Assembly (NCBI RefSeq): GCF_019774615.1
Contig: NZ_CP081496.1
Span: forward strand, 5,642,001-5,706,000
Origin: Streptomyces sp. BHT-5-2
GTDB lineage: Bacteria; Actinomycetota; Actinomycetes; Streptomycetales; Streptomycetaceae
Direction: 5' to 3'
DNA: 64,000 nt
Shown: positions 25,242 through 33,474 of the stretch, one piece after another
Position numbering within the stretch: position 1 is the stretch's first letter
How the letters are laid out: each line of letters starts with the position of its first letter
Program-made: the position numbers and the translations under genes
The notes under the pieces: generated by a model
What the model was told of the DNA's origin: nothing
The model's input: only the letters and a program-made list of their open reading frames with translations
The model's database searches: none

Positions 25242-27389
25242 ATGAGCACCCGGTATCCGTTCACCGCCGTCGTCGGCATGGACGACCTGCGGCTGGCGCT
25301 GCTGCTGAACGCCGTCAGCCCGGCGGTCGGCGGTGTCCTGGTCCGTGGCGAGAAGGGCACCGCCAAGAGCACCGCCGTGCGCGCCCTGGCGGATCTCGTG
25401 CCCGAGGTGCCGGTGGTGGCGGGCTGCCGCTTCAGCTGCGACCCGCTCTCCCCCGATCCGCAGTGCCCGGACGGTCGGCACGACGCCGGCCCCGCCGAGT
25501 CCCGGCCGGCCCGCATGGTCGAGCTTCCGGTGGGCGCGTCCGAGGACCGCCTCGTCGGCGCGCTCGACATCGAGCGAGCACTCGCCGAGGGGGTGAAGGC
25601 GTTCGAGCCGGGACTGCTCGCGGCCGCCCACCGAGGCATCCTCTACGTGGACGAAGTCAACCTGCTCCACGACCACTTGGTCGACGTCCTCCTGGACGCC
25701 GCCGCCATGGGTGCCTCCTACGTGGAGCGCGAAGGCGTCTCCGTGCGGCACGCGGCCCGTTTCCTGCTCGTCGGGACGATGAACCCCGAAGAGGGCGAGC
25801 TGCGGCCGCAGTTGCTGGACCGCTTCGGGCTGACCGTGGAGGTCGCGGCGTCCCGGGACCCGGAGCAGCGGGTGGAGGTGGTCCGCCGCCGGCTGGCGTA
25901 CGACGACGACCCGGCGGGCTTCGCGGCGCGCTGGGCGACGCAGGAGCAGGAGCTGCGCGAACGGATCGCGCGGGCCCGGGAGTTGCTGCCGTCGGTGGCG
26001 CTCGGCGACTCGGCACTGCGGCAGATCGCGGCGACCTGTGCGGCGTTCGAGGTGGACGGGATGCGGGCGGACATCGTGATGGCCCGCACCGCGACCGCGC
26101 TGGCGGCCTGGGCCGGACGGACCGAGGTGCTCCCGGAGGACGTCCGGCAGGCGGCGCTGCTGGCGCTGCCGCACCGGCGCCGGCGGGCCCCGTTCGACGC
26201 GCCCGGGCTCGACGAGGACAAGCTCGACCAGGTGCTGGAGGAGTCCGGCGGGCAGGACCCGGACGGCGACGACGATCCGGAGCCGGAGGGCCCGGACGGC
26301 GGTCCCGACGGTCCGGACGGCGGCCCCGACGGCGGGCCCGGTGGGCTGCCGCCGCAGGACGGCGGGCCCTTGGAGCAGCCGGGGGACGCGCCGCGCCCCG
26401 AGGTGCCGCGGCAGCAGGAGCCGGAGCGCCCGGCGCGGCCCGAGGAGCCCGAGCGGGAGCCGGCGGGCGAGCCGGCCGCATCCGGTCCCGGCCCGGAGCA
26501 GGCCGCGGTGGGCGCCGCCGAGCCGTTCCGGACCCGGCGGCTGGACGTGCCGGGACTGGGCGAGGGCGCGGACGGACGGCGGTCCCGGGCCCGGACCGCG
26601 CACGGCCGGACGACCGGGGCGCGGCGGCCCCACGGGGCCCTGGGCAAGCTGCACTTGGCTGCGACCGTGCAGGCCGCGGCGCCGCACCAGGGGGCCCGCG
26701 GGCGGCGCGGCCCGGGGCTGGTGCTGCGCCGGGACGATCTGCGGGAGGCGGTGCGCGAGGGGCGCGAGGGCAACCTCGTGCTGTTCGTGGTGGACGCGTC
26801 CGGGTCGATGGCGGCGCGGAGGCGGATGGGCGCCGTCAAGGGGGCGGTGCTCTCGCTGCTGCTCGACGCGTACCAGCGGCGGGACAAGATCGGGATGGTC
26901 ACCTTCCGGGGTTCCGGTGCCGAGCTGGCGCTGCCGCCGACGTCGTCGGTCGAGGCGGGCGCGGCGCGGCTGGAGCAGCTGCCGACCGGCGGCCGGACGC
27001 CGCTGGCGGAGGGGCTGCTGCGGGCCCACGAGGTGCTGCGGGTGGAGCGGATGCGGGACCCGTCGCGCCGGCCGCTGCTGGTGGTGGTCACCGATGGCCG
27101 GGCGACCGGCGGCCCGGACCCGCTGGGGCGGGCGCACCGGGCGGCGGGGCTGCTGGCCGGCGGGAGCGTCGCGTCGGTGGTGGTGGACTGCGAGGCGGGA
27201 CCGGTGCGGCTGGGGCTGGCCGGAGAGCTGGCCCGGGAGCTCGGCGGCACCGCCGTCACCCTCGACGAGCTGCGCGCGGACAGCGTCTCCGCGCTCGTAA
27301 GGACCGTGCAGGGCAGGCCCGTCCGCGGCGGCAGCAGTGCCGGCCGGGGCCGGGATCACGATCACGTCAACAGGGAGAAGGCCGCGTAA
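25242..27389 (+). CDS. Chelatase I/D fusion subunit (AAA+ and VWA domains)
   Basis: 715 aa. Residues 1-330 are an AAA+ domain: Walker A RGEKGTAKST near 36, Walker B GILYVDEVNLL near 130. A 200-residue acidic then Pro/Gly-rich linker follows, with repeated PDGG units. The C-terminal 200 residues are a VWA domain with a perfect MIDAS motif (DASGSM near 518, then TDGRAT). It combines ChlI and ChlD roles and should power metal insertion. The large CobN/ChlH partner is not in this window. In context it serves cobalt insertion into hydrogenobyrinate diamide; magnesium chelatase is the sequence alternative. Confidence 0.9.
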   Translation: MSTRYPFTAVVGMDDLRLALLLNAVSPAVGGVLVRGEKGTAKSTAVRALADLVPEVPVVAGCRFSCDPLSPDPQCPDGRHDAGPAESRPARMVELPVGASEDRLVGALDIERALAEGVKAFEPGLLAAAHRGILYVDEVNLLHDHLVDVLLDAAAMGASYVEREGVSVRHAARFLLVGTMNPEEGELRPQLLDRFGLTVEVAASRDPEQRVEVVRRRLAYDDDPAGFAARWATQEQELRERIARARELLPSVALGDSALRQIAATCAAFEVDGMRADIVMARTATALAAWAGRTEVLPEDVRQAALLALPHRRRRAPFDAPGLDEDKLDQVLEESGGQDPDGDDDPEPEGPDGGPDGPDGGPDGGPGGLPPQDGGPLEQPGDAPRPEVPRQQEPERPARPEEPEREPAGEPAASGPGPEQAAVGAAEPFRTRRLDVPGLGEGADGRRSRARTAHGRTTGARRPHGALGKLHLAATVQAAAPHQGARGRRGPGLVLRRDDLREAVREGREGNLVLFVVDASGSMAARRRMGAVKGAVLSLLLDAYQRRDKIGMVTFRGSGAELALPPTSSVEAGAARLEQLPTGGRTPLAEGLLRAHEVLRVERMRDPSRRPLLVVVTDGRATGGPDPLGRAHRAAGLLAGGSVASVVVDCEAGPVRLGLAGELARELGGTAVTLDELRADSVSALVRTVQGRPVRGGSSAGRGRDHDHVNREKAA

Positions 27390-27988
27390 TGCCGCAGGGA
27401 CAGCCGTCCGTCGTACCGGACGACGGGCTCACCACCCGCCAGCGCCGCAACCGCCCGCTGGTCCTGGTCCACACGGGCAAGGGCAAGGGCAAGTCCACCG
27501 CCGCCTTCGGGCTGGCGCTGCGGGCCTGGAACCAGGGCTGGCCGGTCGGGGTGTTCCAGTTCGTGAAGTCGGCGAAGTGGAAGGTCGGCGAGGAGCGGGC
27601 GCTGAAGGTGCTGGGCGCCACCGGGGAGGGCGGCACCGTCGACTGGCACAAGATGGGCGAGGGCTGGTCCTGGGTGCAGCGCGACTCCCAGTTCAGCAAC
27701 GAGGAGGCGGCCCGCGAGGGCTGGGAGCAGGTCAAGCGGGACCTGGCCGCCGAGACCTACCGGCTGCTGGTGCTGGACGAGTTCGCCTACCCGCTGAAGT
27801 GGGGCTGGGTGGACGTCGACGAGGTGGTGGCGGTGCTGCGGGACCGGCCCGGCACCCAGCATGTCGTCATCACCGGGCGGGACGCGCCCGAGGCGCTGCT
27901 GGACTTCGCGGACCTGGTGACGGACATGACGAAGGTCAAGCACCCGATGGACGCGGGGCAGAAGGGCCAGCGGGGCATCGAATGGTGA
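27389..27988 (+). CDS. cobO: Cob(I)yrinic acid a,c-diamide adenosyltransferase CobO/BtuR
   Basis: 199 aa. The P-loop HTGKGKGKSTAAFGLALRA near residue 30 and the WKVGEERALKVLG segment are typical of the CobA/CobO/BtuR family. It transfers the adenosyl group from ATP to cobalt. Its ATG shares a base with the TAA of the chelatase gene, so the two are tightly coupled. The C-terminus (DLVTDMTKVKHPMDAGQKGQ) matches the family's end. Confidence 0.95.
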   Translation: MPQGQPSVVPDDGLTTRQRRNRPLVLVHTGKGKGKSTAAFGLALRAWNQGWPVGVFQFVKSAKWKVGEERALKVLGATGEGGTVDWHKMGEGWSWVQRDSQFSNEEAAREGWEQVKRDLAAETYRLLVLDEFAYPLKWGWVDVDEVVAVLRDRPGTQHVVITGRDAPEALLDFADLVTDMTKVKHPMDAGQKGQRGIEW

Positions 27989-27995
27989 GCACGTC

Positions 27996-29393
27996 GTGAG
28001 CGGTGGCGCCGTGCCCCGCCTGGTGATCGCCGCGCCGTCCTCGGGCGCCGGGAAGACGACGGTGGCCACCGGTCTGATGGCGGCCTTCGCCGAGGCGGGG
28101 CTCACGGTGTCGCCGCACAAGGTGGGGCCCGACTACATCGACCCGGGGTACCACGCGCTGGCCACCGGCCGGCCCGGCCGCAATCTGGACGCCTTCCTGT
28201 GCGGTCCGCAGCAGGTCGCGCCGCTGTTCCTGCACGGGGCGGCCGGGGCGGACCTCGCGGTGGTCGAGGGCGTGATGGGGCTGTTCGACGGGGCCTCCGG
28301 GAAGGGCGAGTTGGCGTCCACGGCGCAGGTGGCGAAGGTGCTGCGGGCGCCGGTGGTGCTGGTGGTGGACGCCTCCTCGCAGTCCCGGTCGGTCGCGGCG
28401 CTGGTGCACGGCTTCGCGTCGTGGGACCCGGAGGTGCGGCTGGCCGGGGTGATCCTCAACAAGGTCGGTTCGGACCGGCACGAGGAGCTGCTGCGCGACG
28501 CCATGGGCTCCTCCGGGGTGCCGGTGCTCGGGGCGCTGCGCCGTACCGAGCAGGCCCGTACGCCGTCCCGGCACCTGGGTCTGGTGCCGGTGGCCGAGCG
28601 GCGCGCGGAGGCCCTGGAGTCGGTGCGGGCGCTGGCCGCGCGGGTGCGCGAGGGCTGCGATCTGGAGGCGCTGCTGGCGCTGGCGCGCACGGTGCCGGAG
28701 CTGCCGGACCGGCCGTGGGACCCGGCGGAGGCGGTGGCCGGCGGGGCCACGGGGTCCCATCGGCCCGTGGTGGCGGTGGCCGGCGGGCCCGCGTTCACCT
28801 TCTCCTACGCCGAGCACACCGAGCTGCTGGCCGCGGCGGGCGCCGAGGTGGTGCCGTTCGACCCGCTGCGGGACGAGCGACTGCCGTCCGGTACGCGGGG
28901 GTTGGTGATCGGCGGCGGCTTCCCCGAGGTGTACGCGCCGGAGCTGTCGGCGAACGCGCCGCTGCGGGCCGCGGTGGCCGAACTGGCCGCGTCGGGCGCG
29001 CCGGTCGCCGCCGAGTGCGCCGGGCTGCTCTATCTCTCCCGTTCGCTCGACGGGAAGCCGATGTGCGGGGTACTGCCCGCGGACGGCCGGATGACGCAGC
29101 GGCTGACCCTCGGCTACCGGGAGGCGGTGGCACTGGGCGACAACGCGCTGGCCGCGGCCGGGACCCGGGTGCGGGGCCACGAGTTCCACCGGACGGTGCT
29201 GGAGCCGGGCGCCGGCGCGTCCCCGGCGTGGGGCGTGACGCACCCCCGGCGCGGTGTCGAGGGCTTTGCCTCCGGCGGGGTGCACGCCTCGTATCTGCAT
29301 CTGCACTGGGCGGCCGAACCGGCCCTGGCCGGGCGGCTGGTGGCCGGGGCGGCGCGGGGCGCGGTGCCGGTGCCGGGGGCCGGGCCCGCATGA
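27996..29393 (+). CDS. cobB: Cobyrinate (hydrogenobyrinate) a,c-diamide synthase CobB/CbiA
   Basis: 465 aa. N-terminal P-loop APSSGAGKTTVATG near residue 12, then GPDYIDPGYHALATGR. The C-terminal class I glutaminase-like domain has the catalytic Cys in AAECAGLLYLS near 340 and the His in SGGVHASYLHLHW. It amidates side chains a and c. The GTG start is 7 bp after cobO. Its stop overlaps the ATG of the next gene. Confidence 0.95.
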   Translation: MSGGAVPRLVIAAPSSGAGKTTVATGLMAAFAEAGLTVSPHKVGPDYIDPGYHALATGRPGRNLDAFLCGPQQVAPLFLHGAAGADLAVVEGVMGLFDGASGKGELASTAQVAKVLRAPVVLVVDASSQSRSVAALVHGFASWDPEVRLAGVILNKVGSDRHEELLRDAMGSSGVPVLGALRRTEQARTPSRHLGLVPVAERRAEALESVRALAARVREGCDLEALLALARTVPELPDRPWDPAEAVAGGATGSHRPVVAVAGGPAFTFSYAEHTELLAAAGAEVVPFDPLRDERLPSGTRGLVIGGGFPEVYAPELSANAPLRAAVAELAASGAPVAAECAGLLYLSRSLDGKPMCGVLPADGRMTQRLTLGYREAVALGDNALAAAGTRVRGHEFHRTVLEPGAGASPAWGVTHPRRGVEGFASGGVHASYLHLHWAAEPALAGRLVAGAARGAVPVPGAGPA

Positions 29394-29896
29394 CGGACGC
29401 GGGCGGCCGGCTCGTCGCGGGCGTCGGTGCCCGCCGGGGCGTGTCGGCTGCGGAGGTGCGGGAGCTGGTCCGGGCCGCGCTGGCGGCGGCGGGCCGGGAG
29501 CCCGGTGCGCTGGTCGGCCTGGCGACCGTGGCGGCCAAGGCGGCCGAGCCCGGTCTGCTGGGCGCGGCGCGGGAGTTCGGGGTGCCGCTGTGGTCGTTCC
29601 CGGCGGCGGAGCTGGCGGCGGTGCGGGTCCCGGGGCCGTCCGCCGCCGTCCGGGCCGCGGTGGGCACGCCGAGCGTGGCGGAGGCGGCGGCGCTGCTGGC
29701 CGCGGGGCCGGGGGCCGTACTGGTCGTGGGGAAGCGGGTGTCGGCGCCGAAGGGCCGGCCGGGCGCGGCGACCTGTGCGCTGGCCGCCACCCCGACAGCG
29801 AAACCCTGGGTGGGCGTCGAGGAGATGTTTCGACCCCTCCCCCAGCTACCGCAGGGGGATTCCTGGCTCGGGAAGCCCCGCAGGTCAGCGACCTGA
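29390..29896 (+). CDS. cobE: CbiG C-terminal/CobE-like cobalamin protein with an altered C-terminus
   Basis: 168 aa. Residues 1-130 match the CobE/CbiG_C domain (VAGVGARRGVSAAEVRELV, LVGLATVAAKAAEPGL, VVGKRVSAPKGRPGAATCAL). Family proteins usually end soon after that last motif. Here the frame runs on for about 35 residues into a segment that looks like an inserted element (see 29836-30062), so the tail (KPWVGVEEMFRPLPQLPQG and beyond) is probably not native. In the aerobic pathway CobE is an accessory protein of unclear role. Confidence 0.8.
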   Translation: MTDAGGRLVAGVGARRGVSAAEVRELVRAALAAAGREPGALVGLATVAAKAAEPGLLGAAREFGVPLWSFPAAELAAVRVPGPSAAVRAAVGTPSVAEAAALLAAGPGAVLVVGKRVSAPKGRPGAATCALAATPTAKPWVGVEEMFRPLPQLPQGDSWLGKPRRSAT

Positions 29897-30062
29897 AAGG
29901 GCTTACTCCCGCAACACCAGCCGGGATGGAACCTGCCCGGTTGCCCGAAAGCGTCGGGTTGCGCCGGCTTGGTTCTCGCTCAACGCGTCGTGCGCGCTTG
30001 GTTCTTGCCACGCATGTCCCGTACCTTACCCGCTCTCCCCACCTGAAGGCGGGGACTTCCTC
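29836..30062. mobile_element. Probable relic insertion bracketed by IS200/IS605-like hairpins
   Basis: Two C-run/G-run stem-loops of the same orientation bracket about 227 bp between cobE and cbiX: CCCCC...GGGGG at 29838-29857, and CCCCACC-TGAA-GGCGGGG at 30037-30054 (one mismatch). On the minus strand both read like the GGAAT-CCCC stem-loop tail seen at the end of Streptomyces tnpB elements. The body has no intact ORF, and its base composition is lower in GC than its neighbours. I call it a remnant or a small non-autonomous element; no target-site duplication was confirmed. Confidence 0.5.
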
Positions 30063-30074
30063 GAAGGAGGTCAG

Positions 30075-30926
30075 GTGACCACCCGACCCGCACTGCTCAT
30101 CGCCGGTCACGGCACCCGTCACGAAGGGGCGGCCGACGCCCTGCGCGCCCTGGTGGGGATGCTCGCCGACCGGCACCCGGACATGCCGGTCGCCGGCGGC
30201 TTCTTCGGCGCCCCGGCGTCGCCGCTGCCGCTGTCCGGCGCGGTCGACGAACTTGCCGCGCGGGGCGCGACCCGGCTGGTGGCGGTGCCGCTGCTGCTGG
30301 CGCCCACCGGGCCGATCCGGGAGACCCTGCCGGAGGCGGTGGCGCGGGCGGTCGCCCCCCACCCCGGCCTCGGCTTCGTCTGCGGGCCCGCGCTGGGGCC
30401 GCACCCCCGGCTGCTGGAGGTGCTGGAGCGGCGGCTGGAGGCGGTGCTGGGCGGCGGGGCGCGGCGGCCCGCGGACCGGGCCCGTACGACGGTGCTGCTG
30501 GTGGGCCGGGGCGCGGCCGATCCGCACGCCAACGCCGAAGTGGTCCGCACCGCACGGCTGTTGTGGGAGGGCCGTGGCTTCGCGGGCGTGGAGAGCGCGT
30601 TCGTGACGCTGGCGGCGCCGGACGTGCCGGCCGGGCTGGACCGGTGCCGGGTGCTGGCCGCGGCGGCGCCCGGTGCTCCCGGCGCGGACCGGATCGTGGT
30701 CCTGCCGGGCTTCTTCTTCGCCGGTGATCTTCTGGAGCGGCTGCGGATGCAGACCGAGGGCTGGGCGGCGGCGCACCCGGGGATCGAGGTGCTGGGCGCG
30801 GAGCCGATCGGTGCGGCGCCGGAACTGGCCGAGGTGGTCATGGAGCGCTACCGGGCGACGGTGGCGGACGGTGCGGCGCCGGAACTGGCCGTGGGCGCCG
30901 CGGCGGCCGTCGGGGGCCCGGCGTGA
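30075..30926 (+). CDS. cbiX: Sirohydrochlorin cobaltochelatase-like protein CbiX
   Basis: 283 aa with the two-domain CbiX/SirB fold. The N-terminal metal-binding motif LIAGHGTRHEGA near residue 8 and the second-domain LLVGRGAADPHANAEV near 138 are clear; FVTLAAPDVPAGLDR and VVLPGFFFAGDLLER follow. It may insert cobalt or iron into sirohydrochlorin or act as ferrochelatase for siroheme. Since a CobN-type chelatase also seems to be used, the metal is uncertain. GTG start with AAGGAGGTCAG, right behind the inserted element. Its stop overlaps the cobC start. Confidence 0.9.
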   Translation: MTTRPALLIAGHGTRHEGAADALRALVGMLADRHPDMPVAGGFFGAPASPLPLSGAVDELAARGATRLVAVPLLLAPTGPIRETLPEAVARAVAPHPGLGFVCGPALGPHPRLLEVLERRLEAVLGGGARRPADRARTTVLLVGRGAADPHANAEVVRTARLLWEGRGFAGVESAFVTLAAPDVPAGLDRCRVLAAAAPGAPGADRIVVLPGFFFAGDLLERLRMQTEGWAAAHPGIEVLGAEPIGAAPELAEVVMERYRATVADGAAPELAVGAAAAVGGPA

Positions 30927-32011
30927 CCGGGCCGGCGCCGACCGCCGCGGCCGCGCGCGGCGGTCCGGCGTCCGACGCGGTGGATCTGCGGCACCACGGT
31001 GACGCCGAGGTGCGCGGCGCGGATCTGACGGACCTGGCGGTCAACGTCCGCGCGGGCACTCCCCCGGCCTGGCTGAAGGCCCGGATCGCCGGGTCGCTGG
31101 ACGGGCTGGCGGCGTACCCGGACGGCCGGGCGGCCCGTCGGGCGGTCGCGGTGCGGCACGGGCTGCCGGCGGAGCGGGTGCTGTTGACGGCCGGCGCGGC
31201 GGAGGCGTTCGTGCTGCTGGCGCGGGCGGTCCGGGCCCGCCGGCCGGTGGTGGTGCATCCGCAGTTCACCGAGCCGGAGGCGGCGCTGCGGGACGCCGGG
31301 TACGCGGTGGGGCGGGTGCTGCTGGCGGAGCGGGACGGTTTCCGGCTGGATCCGGCGGCGGTGCCGGACGACGCGGATCTGGTCGTCGTCGGCAATCCCA
31401 CCAATCCCACCTCGGTGCTGCATCCGGCGGGCGCGCTGGCCGCCCTGGCGCGGCCCGGGCGCACGCTGGTGGTGGACGAGGCGTTCATGGACGCGGTGCC
31501 CGGGGAACGGGAGTCGCTGGCCGGGCGGGTGGGCGGGCTGCCGGGGCTGGTGGTGCTGCGCAGCCTCACCAAGACCTGGGGGCTGGCGGGGCTGCGGATC
31601 GGCTATGTGCTGGCCGGCGAGGAGACCGTGGCGGAGCTGGCGCGGGCGCAGCCGCTGTGGCCGGTCTCGACGCCGGCGCTGGCCGCCGCCGAGGCGTGCT
31701 GTGCACCGGCGGCGCTGGCGGAGGCGGCCGCGGCGGCCGAGGAGATCGCCGCGGACCGGGCCCATCTGCTGGCCCGGCTGGCGGAGTTCCCCTCGGTGGC
31801 GGTGGCCGGACCGGCGGCCGGACCGTTCGTCCTGGTGCGGCTGCCCGGCGCGGCGGCGGTCCGGGCCGCGCTGCGGGCCCGCGGTTTCGCCGTGCGCCGC
31901 GGCGACACCTTCCCGGGCCTGGGTCCGGACTGGCTCCGGCTGGCCGTACGGGACCGCGCGACCACCGACCGCTTCGCGGCCGCGCTGGCGGACGTGCTCG
32001 GCGGGCCCTGA
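30923..32011 (+). CDS. cobC: PLP-dependent CobC-like protein (Rv2231c family)
   Basis: 362 aa, aminotransferase fold type I. The cofactor Lys is in SLTKTWGLAGLRIGYV near residue 216; an Asp contact is in VVDEAFMDAVPGE near 188. In cobalamin synthesis such proteins decarboxylate L-threonine phosphate to aminopropanol phosphate, the substrate of CobD. Relatives include histidinol-phosphate aminotransferases, but the operon context favours cobC. Translation is coupled to cbiX (GTGA overlap). It is the last gene of the operon and is followed by a strong terminator. Confidence 0.88.
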   Translation: MTGPAPTAAAARGGPASDAVDLRHHGDAEVRGADLTDLAVNVRAGTPPAWLKARIAGSLDGLAAYPDGRAARRAVAVRHGLPAERVLLTAGAAEAFVLLARAVRARRPVVVHPQFTEPEAALRDAGYAVGRVLLAERDGFRLDPAAVPDDADLVVVGNPTNPTSVLHPAGALAALARPGRTLVVDEAFMDAVPGERESLAGRVGGLPGLVVLRSLTKTWGLAGLRIGYVLAGEETVAELARAQPLWPVSTPALAAAEACCAPAALAEAAAAAEEIAADRAHLLARLAEFPSVAVAGPAAGPFVLVRLPGAAAVRAALRARGFAVRRGDTFPGLGPDWLRLAVRDRATTDRFAAALADVLGGP

Positions 32012-32043
32012 CGGAGCGCGCCCGCGGCCCTTTTGGGGCAGCA

Positions 32044-32129
32044 CCCTCGCCGGGGCGGTGCGCCGGGCCCACGTCCCGGCGGGCCCCGGCGAGGGGTGGG
32101 TGCGCCGCGCGGGCCCACGCGGCGCACCC
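32044..32129. terminator. Double terminator hairpin closing the cob operon
   Basis: Two consecutive perfect stems: 13 bp (32044-32056 with 32083-32095) and 12 bp (32098-32109 with 32118-32129). They lie between convergent cobC and the LAETG-protein gene and should stop both. Confidence 0.9.
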
Positions 32130-32177
32130 CCGTCCCCGCACCGGCGCCCCCACGGCACCGGCACGGGGCGGGGTCCG

Positions 32178-33167
32178 TCAACCGCGCCCGGTGGCCGCGG
32201 CGTTCCTGCGGTGGCGGGCGTAGCCGAGGGCGCCGGCGCCGCCGGCGACCAGCAGGGCCGCGCCGCCGACGAGGTACGGGGTGGCGGCGCTGCCGCCGGT
32301 CTCGGCGAGGTCCTGCCCGGCGGCGGGGCGGGCCCCGCCGGAGTTCGCGTGGGTGCCGCTGCCGGGCGCGTGGGGGCCGCCGGAGGGCGGCGGGCTGCTG
32401 GGCTCGTCCGGAGTGCCGTGCGGGGTGGTGCAGGTGGCCCGGGCGAGGGTGACGTCGCCGTGCACCTCCGCGACGTTGAGCTTCAACGGGTTGACCGAGA
32501 CGCGGAGTTGAAGAGCGGTGGCGGCGGCGCTCGCCGAGGTGGTGCTCTTCTGGGAGAGGTCGAGCCGGACGTCGCCGACGCCGGGCACCTTGACCTCCGT
32601 GGTGCCGCCCGCGCGGAGCGCGACCCGCTTGCCCAGCACCACGATGTCGCCGAGGATCTGGGACTCGGCCTGCGGTCGCCGGCCGGCCGCACAGACGGCG
32701 CGGGCGGTGACCTGCTGCACCTCGGCCAGCGGCAGCGCCGGGAGGCCGGGGAGCTGGACCTTCGCCCGGACGAGGTTGGCGTAGCCCTCGGCGGTCCGCC
32801 CGTCGGCGGTGGCGCGGGCGGTGGCGACGTCGGCGCGCAGCAGGCTGACCGGCCGGTCGCCGTCGATGCCGTCCAGGCGGACGGTGAGCGCGGTCTTCTC
32901 GGCCGAGGCCGGGGCGTGGACGTCGTCGAGGACGGCCCGGACGGGGATGTTCAGGGTCTTGTCGAGCAGGCCGACGTCCAGGGCGGTGCGCAGCACCACC
33001 GCCCCCGAAGTGCCGTGGCCGCGGGCGTCGTTGCCGGTGGCGTACGCGGCCGGCGCGGCGGCGAGGGCGACGGCGGGACCGGCGGTCAGCGCGGCGGCGG
33101 CCAGGGCGGCGCCGATCCGCCGGGTGGTGCGGGTGACGCCGGCGCCTCTGGTGGAACTGGTGGACAC
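32178..33167 (-). CDS. LAETG-anchored surface protein (SCO1860 family)
   Basis: 329 aa. A signal peptide lies at about 8-40 (GAALAAAALTAGPAVALAAAPAAYA). The mature part is a beta-rich domain (VVLRTALDVGLLDKTLNIPVRA to RVSVNPLKLNVAEVHGDV) with a few Cys. After a Pro/Gly/Ser-rich stalk comes the sortase motif LAETGG, a hydrophobic helix and a basic tail (YARHRR). LAETG suits class E sortases. The protein is therefore cell-wall linked; its role is unknown. I chose the GTG at 33167 so that the signal peptide starts properly. Confidence 0.9.
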   Translation of the reverse strand: MSTSSTRGAGVTRTTRRIGAALAAAALTAGPAVALAAAPAAYATGNDARGHGTSGAVVLRTALDVGLLDKTLNIPVRAVLDDVHAPASAEKTALTVRLDGIDGDRPVSLLRADVATARATADGRTAEGYANLVRAKVQLPGLPALPLAEVQQVTARAVCAAGRRPQAESQILGDIVVLGKRVALRAGGTTEVKVPGVGDVRLDLSQKSTTSASAAATALQLRVSVNPLKLNVAEVHGDVTLARATCTTPHGTPDEPSSPPPSGGPHAPGSGTHANSGGARPAAGQDLAETGGSAATPYLVGGAALLVAGGAGALGYARHRRNAAATGRG

Positions 33168-33474
33168 GTGTGTGGAACCCCCACATGAGAGATGGAGCCG
33201 CCGGCCGCGCCAATGGGGGACATCACGCGGGCCGACGGCCTCGACTCGCACATCGTGTACGCACGGAGGGTGAACGGGCAGCCACGCTGGGCCAGTTCAC
33301 CCCAAAGGGTGGTTTTCGCGCCCTTATTCGATTCCTTCCGACTCCTCCGTCCCGGCGGCCCTCCTGCGCCCCAGCCGCACCGGTCCGCGTGGGCGGGCGC
33401 GCCGGTGACGGGAGGCGGGCACCGCGGACGGCGAAGCCGGACCCGCACCCGCCGGTCCGGCCGCGAGCGGGCGC
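33168..33474. other. 307-bp intergenic region
   Basis: It holds the promoter of the LAETG gene on the minus strand. A lower-GC run near 33310-33345 (TTTTCGCGCCCTTATTCG) is the likeliest promoter area. I see no gene or clear repeat here. Confidence 0.4.

Noticed and set aside
26275..26345. GGCGGTCCCGACGG-type repeats as a possible tandem repeat element
   Set aside because: They encode the Pro-Asp-Gly-Gly linker of the chelatase subunit in frame, so they are a low-complexity coding linker.
33235..33305. PHO-box-like GTTCACC units upstream of the LAETG gene
   Set aside because: Single units in opposite directions about 30 bp apart, not the tandem 11-nt layout needed.
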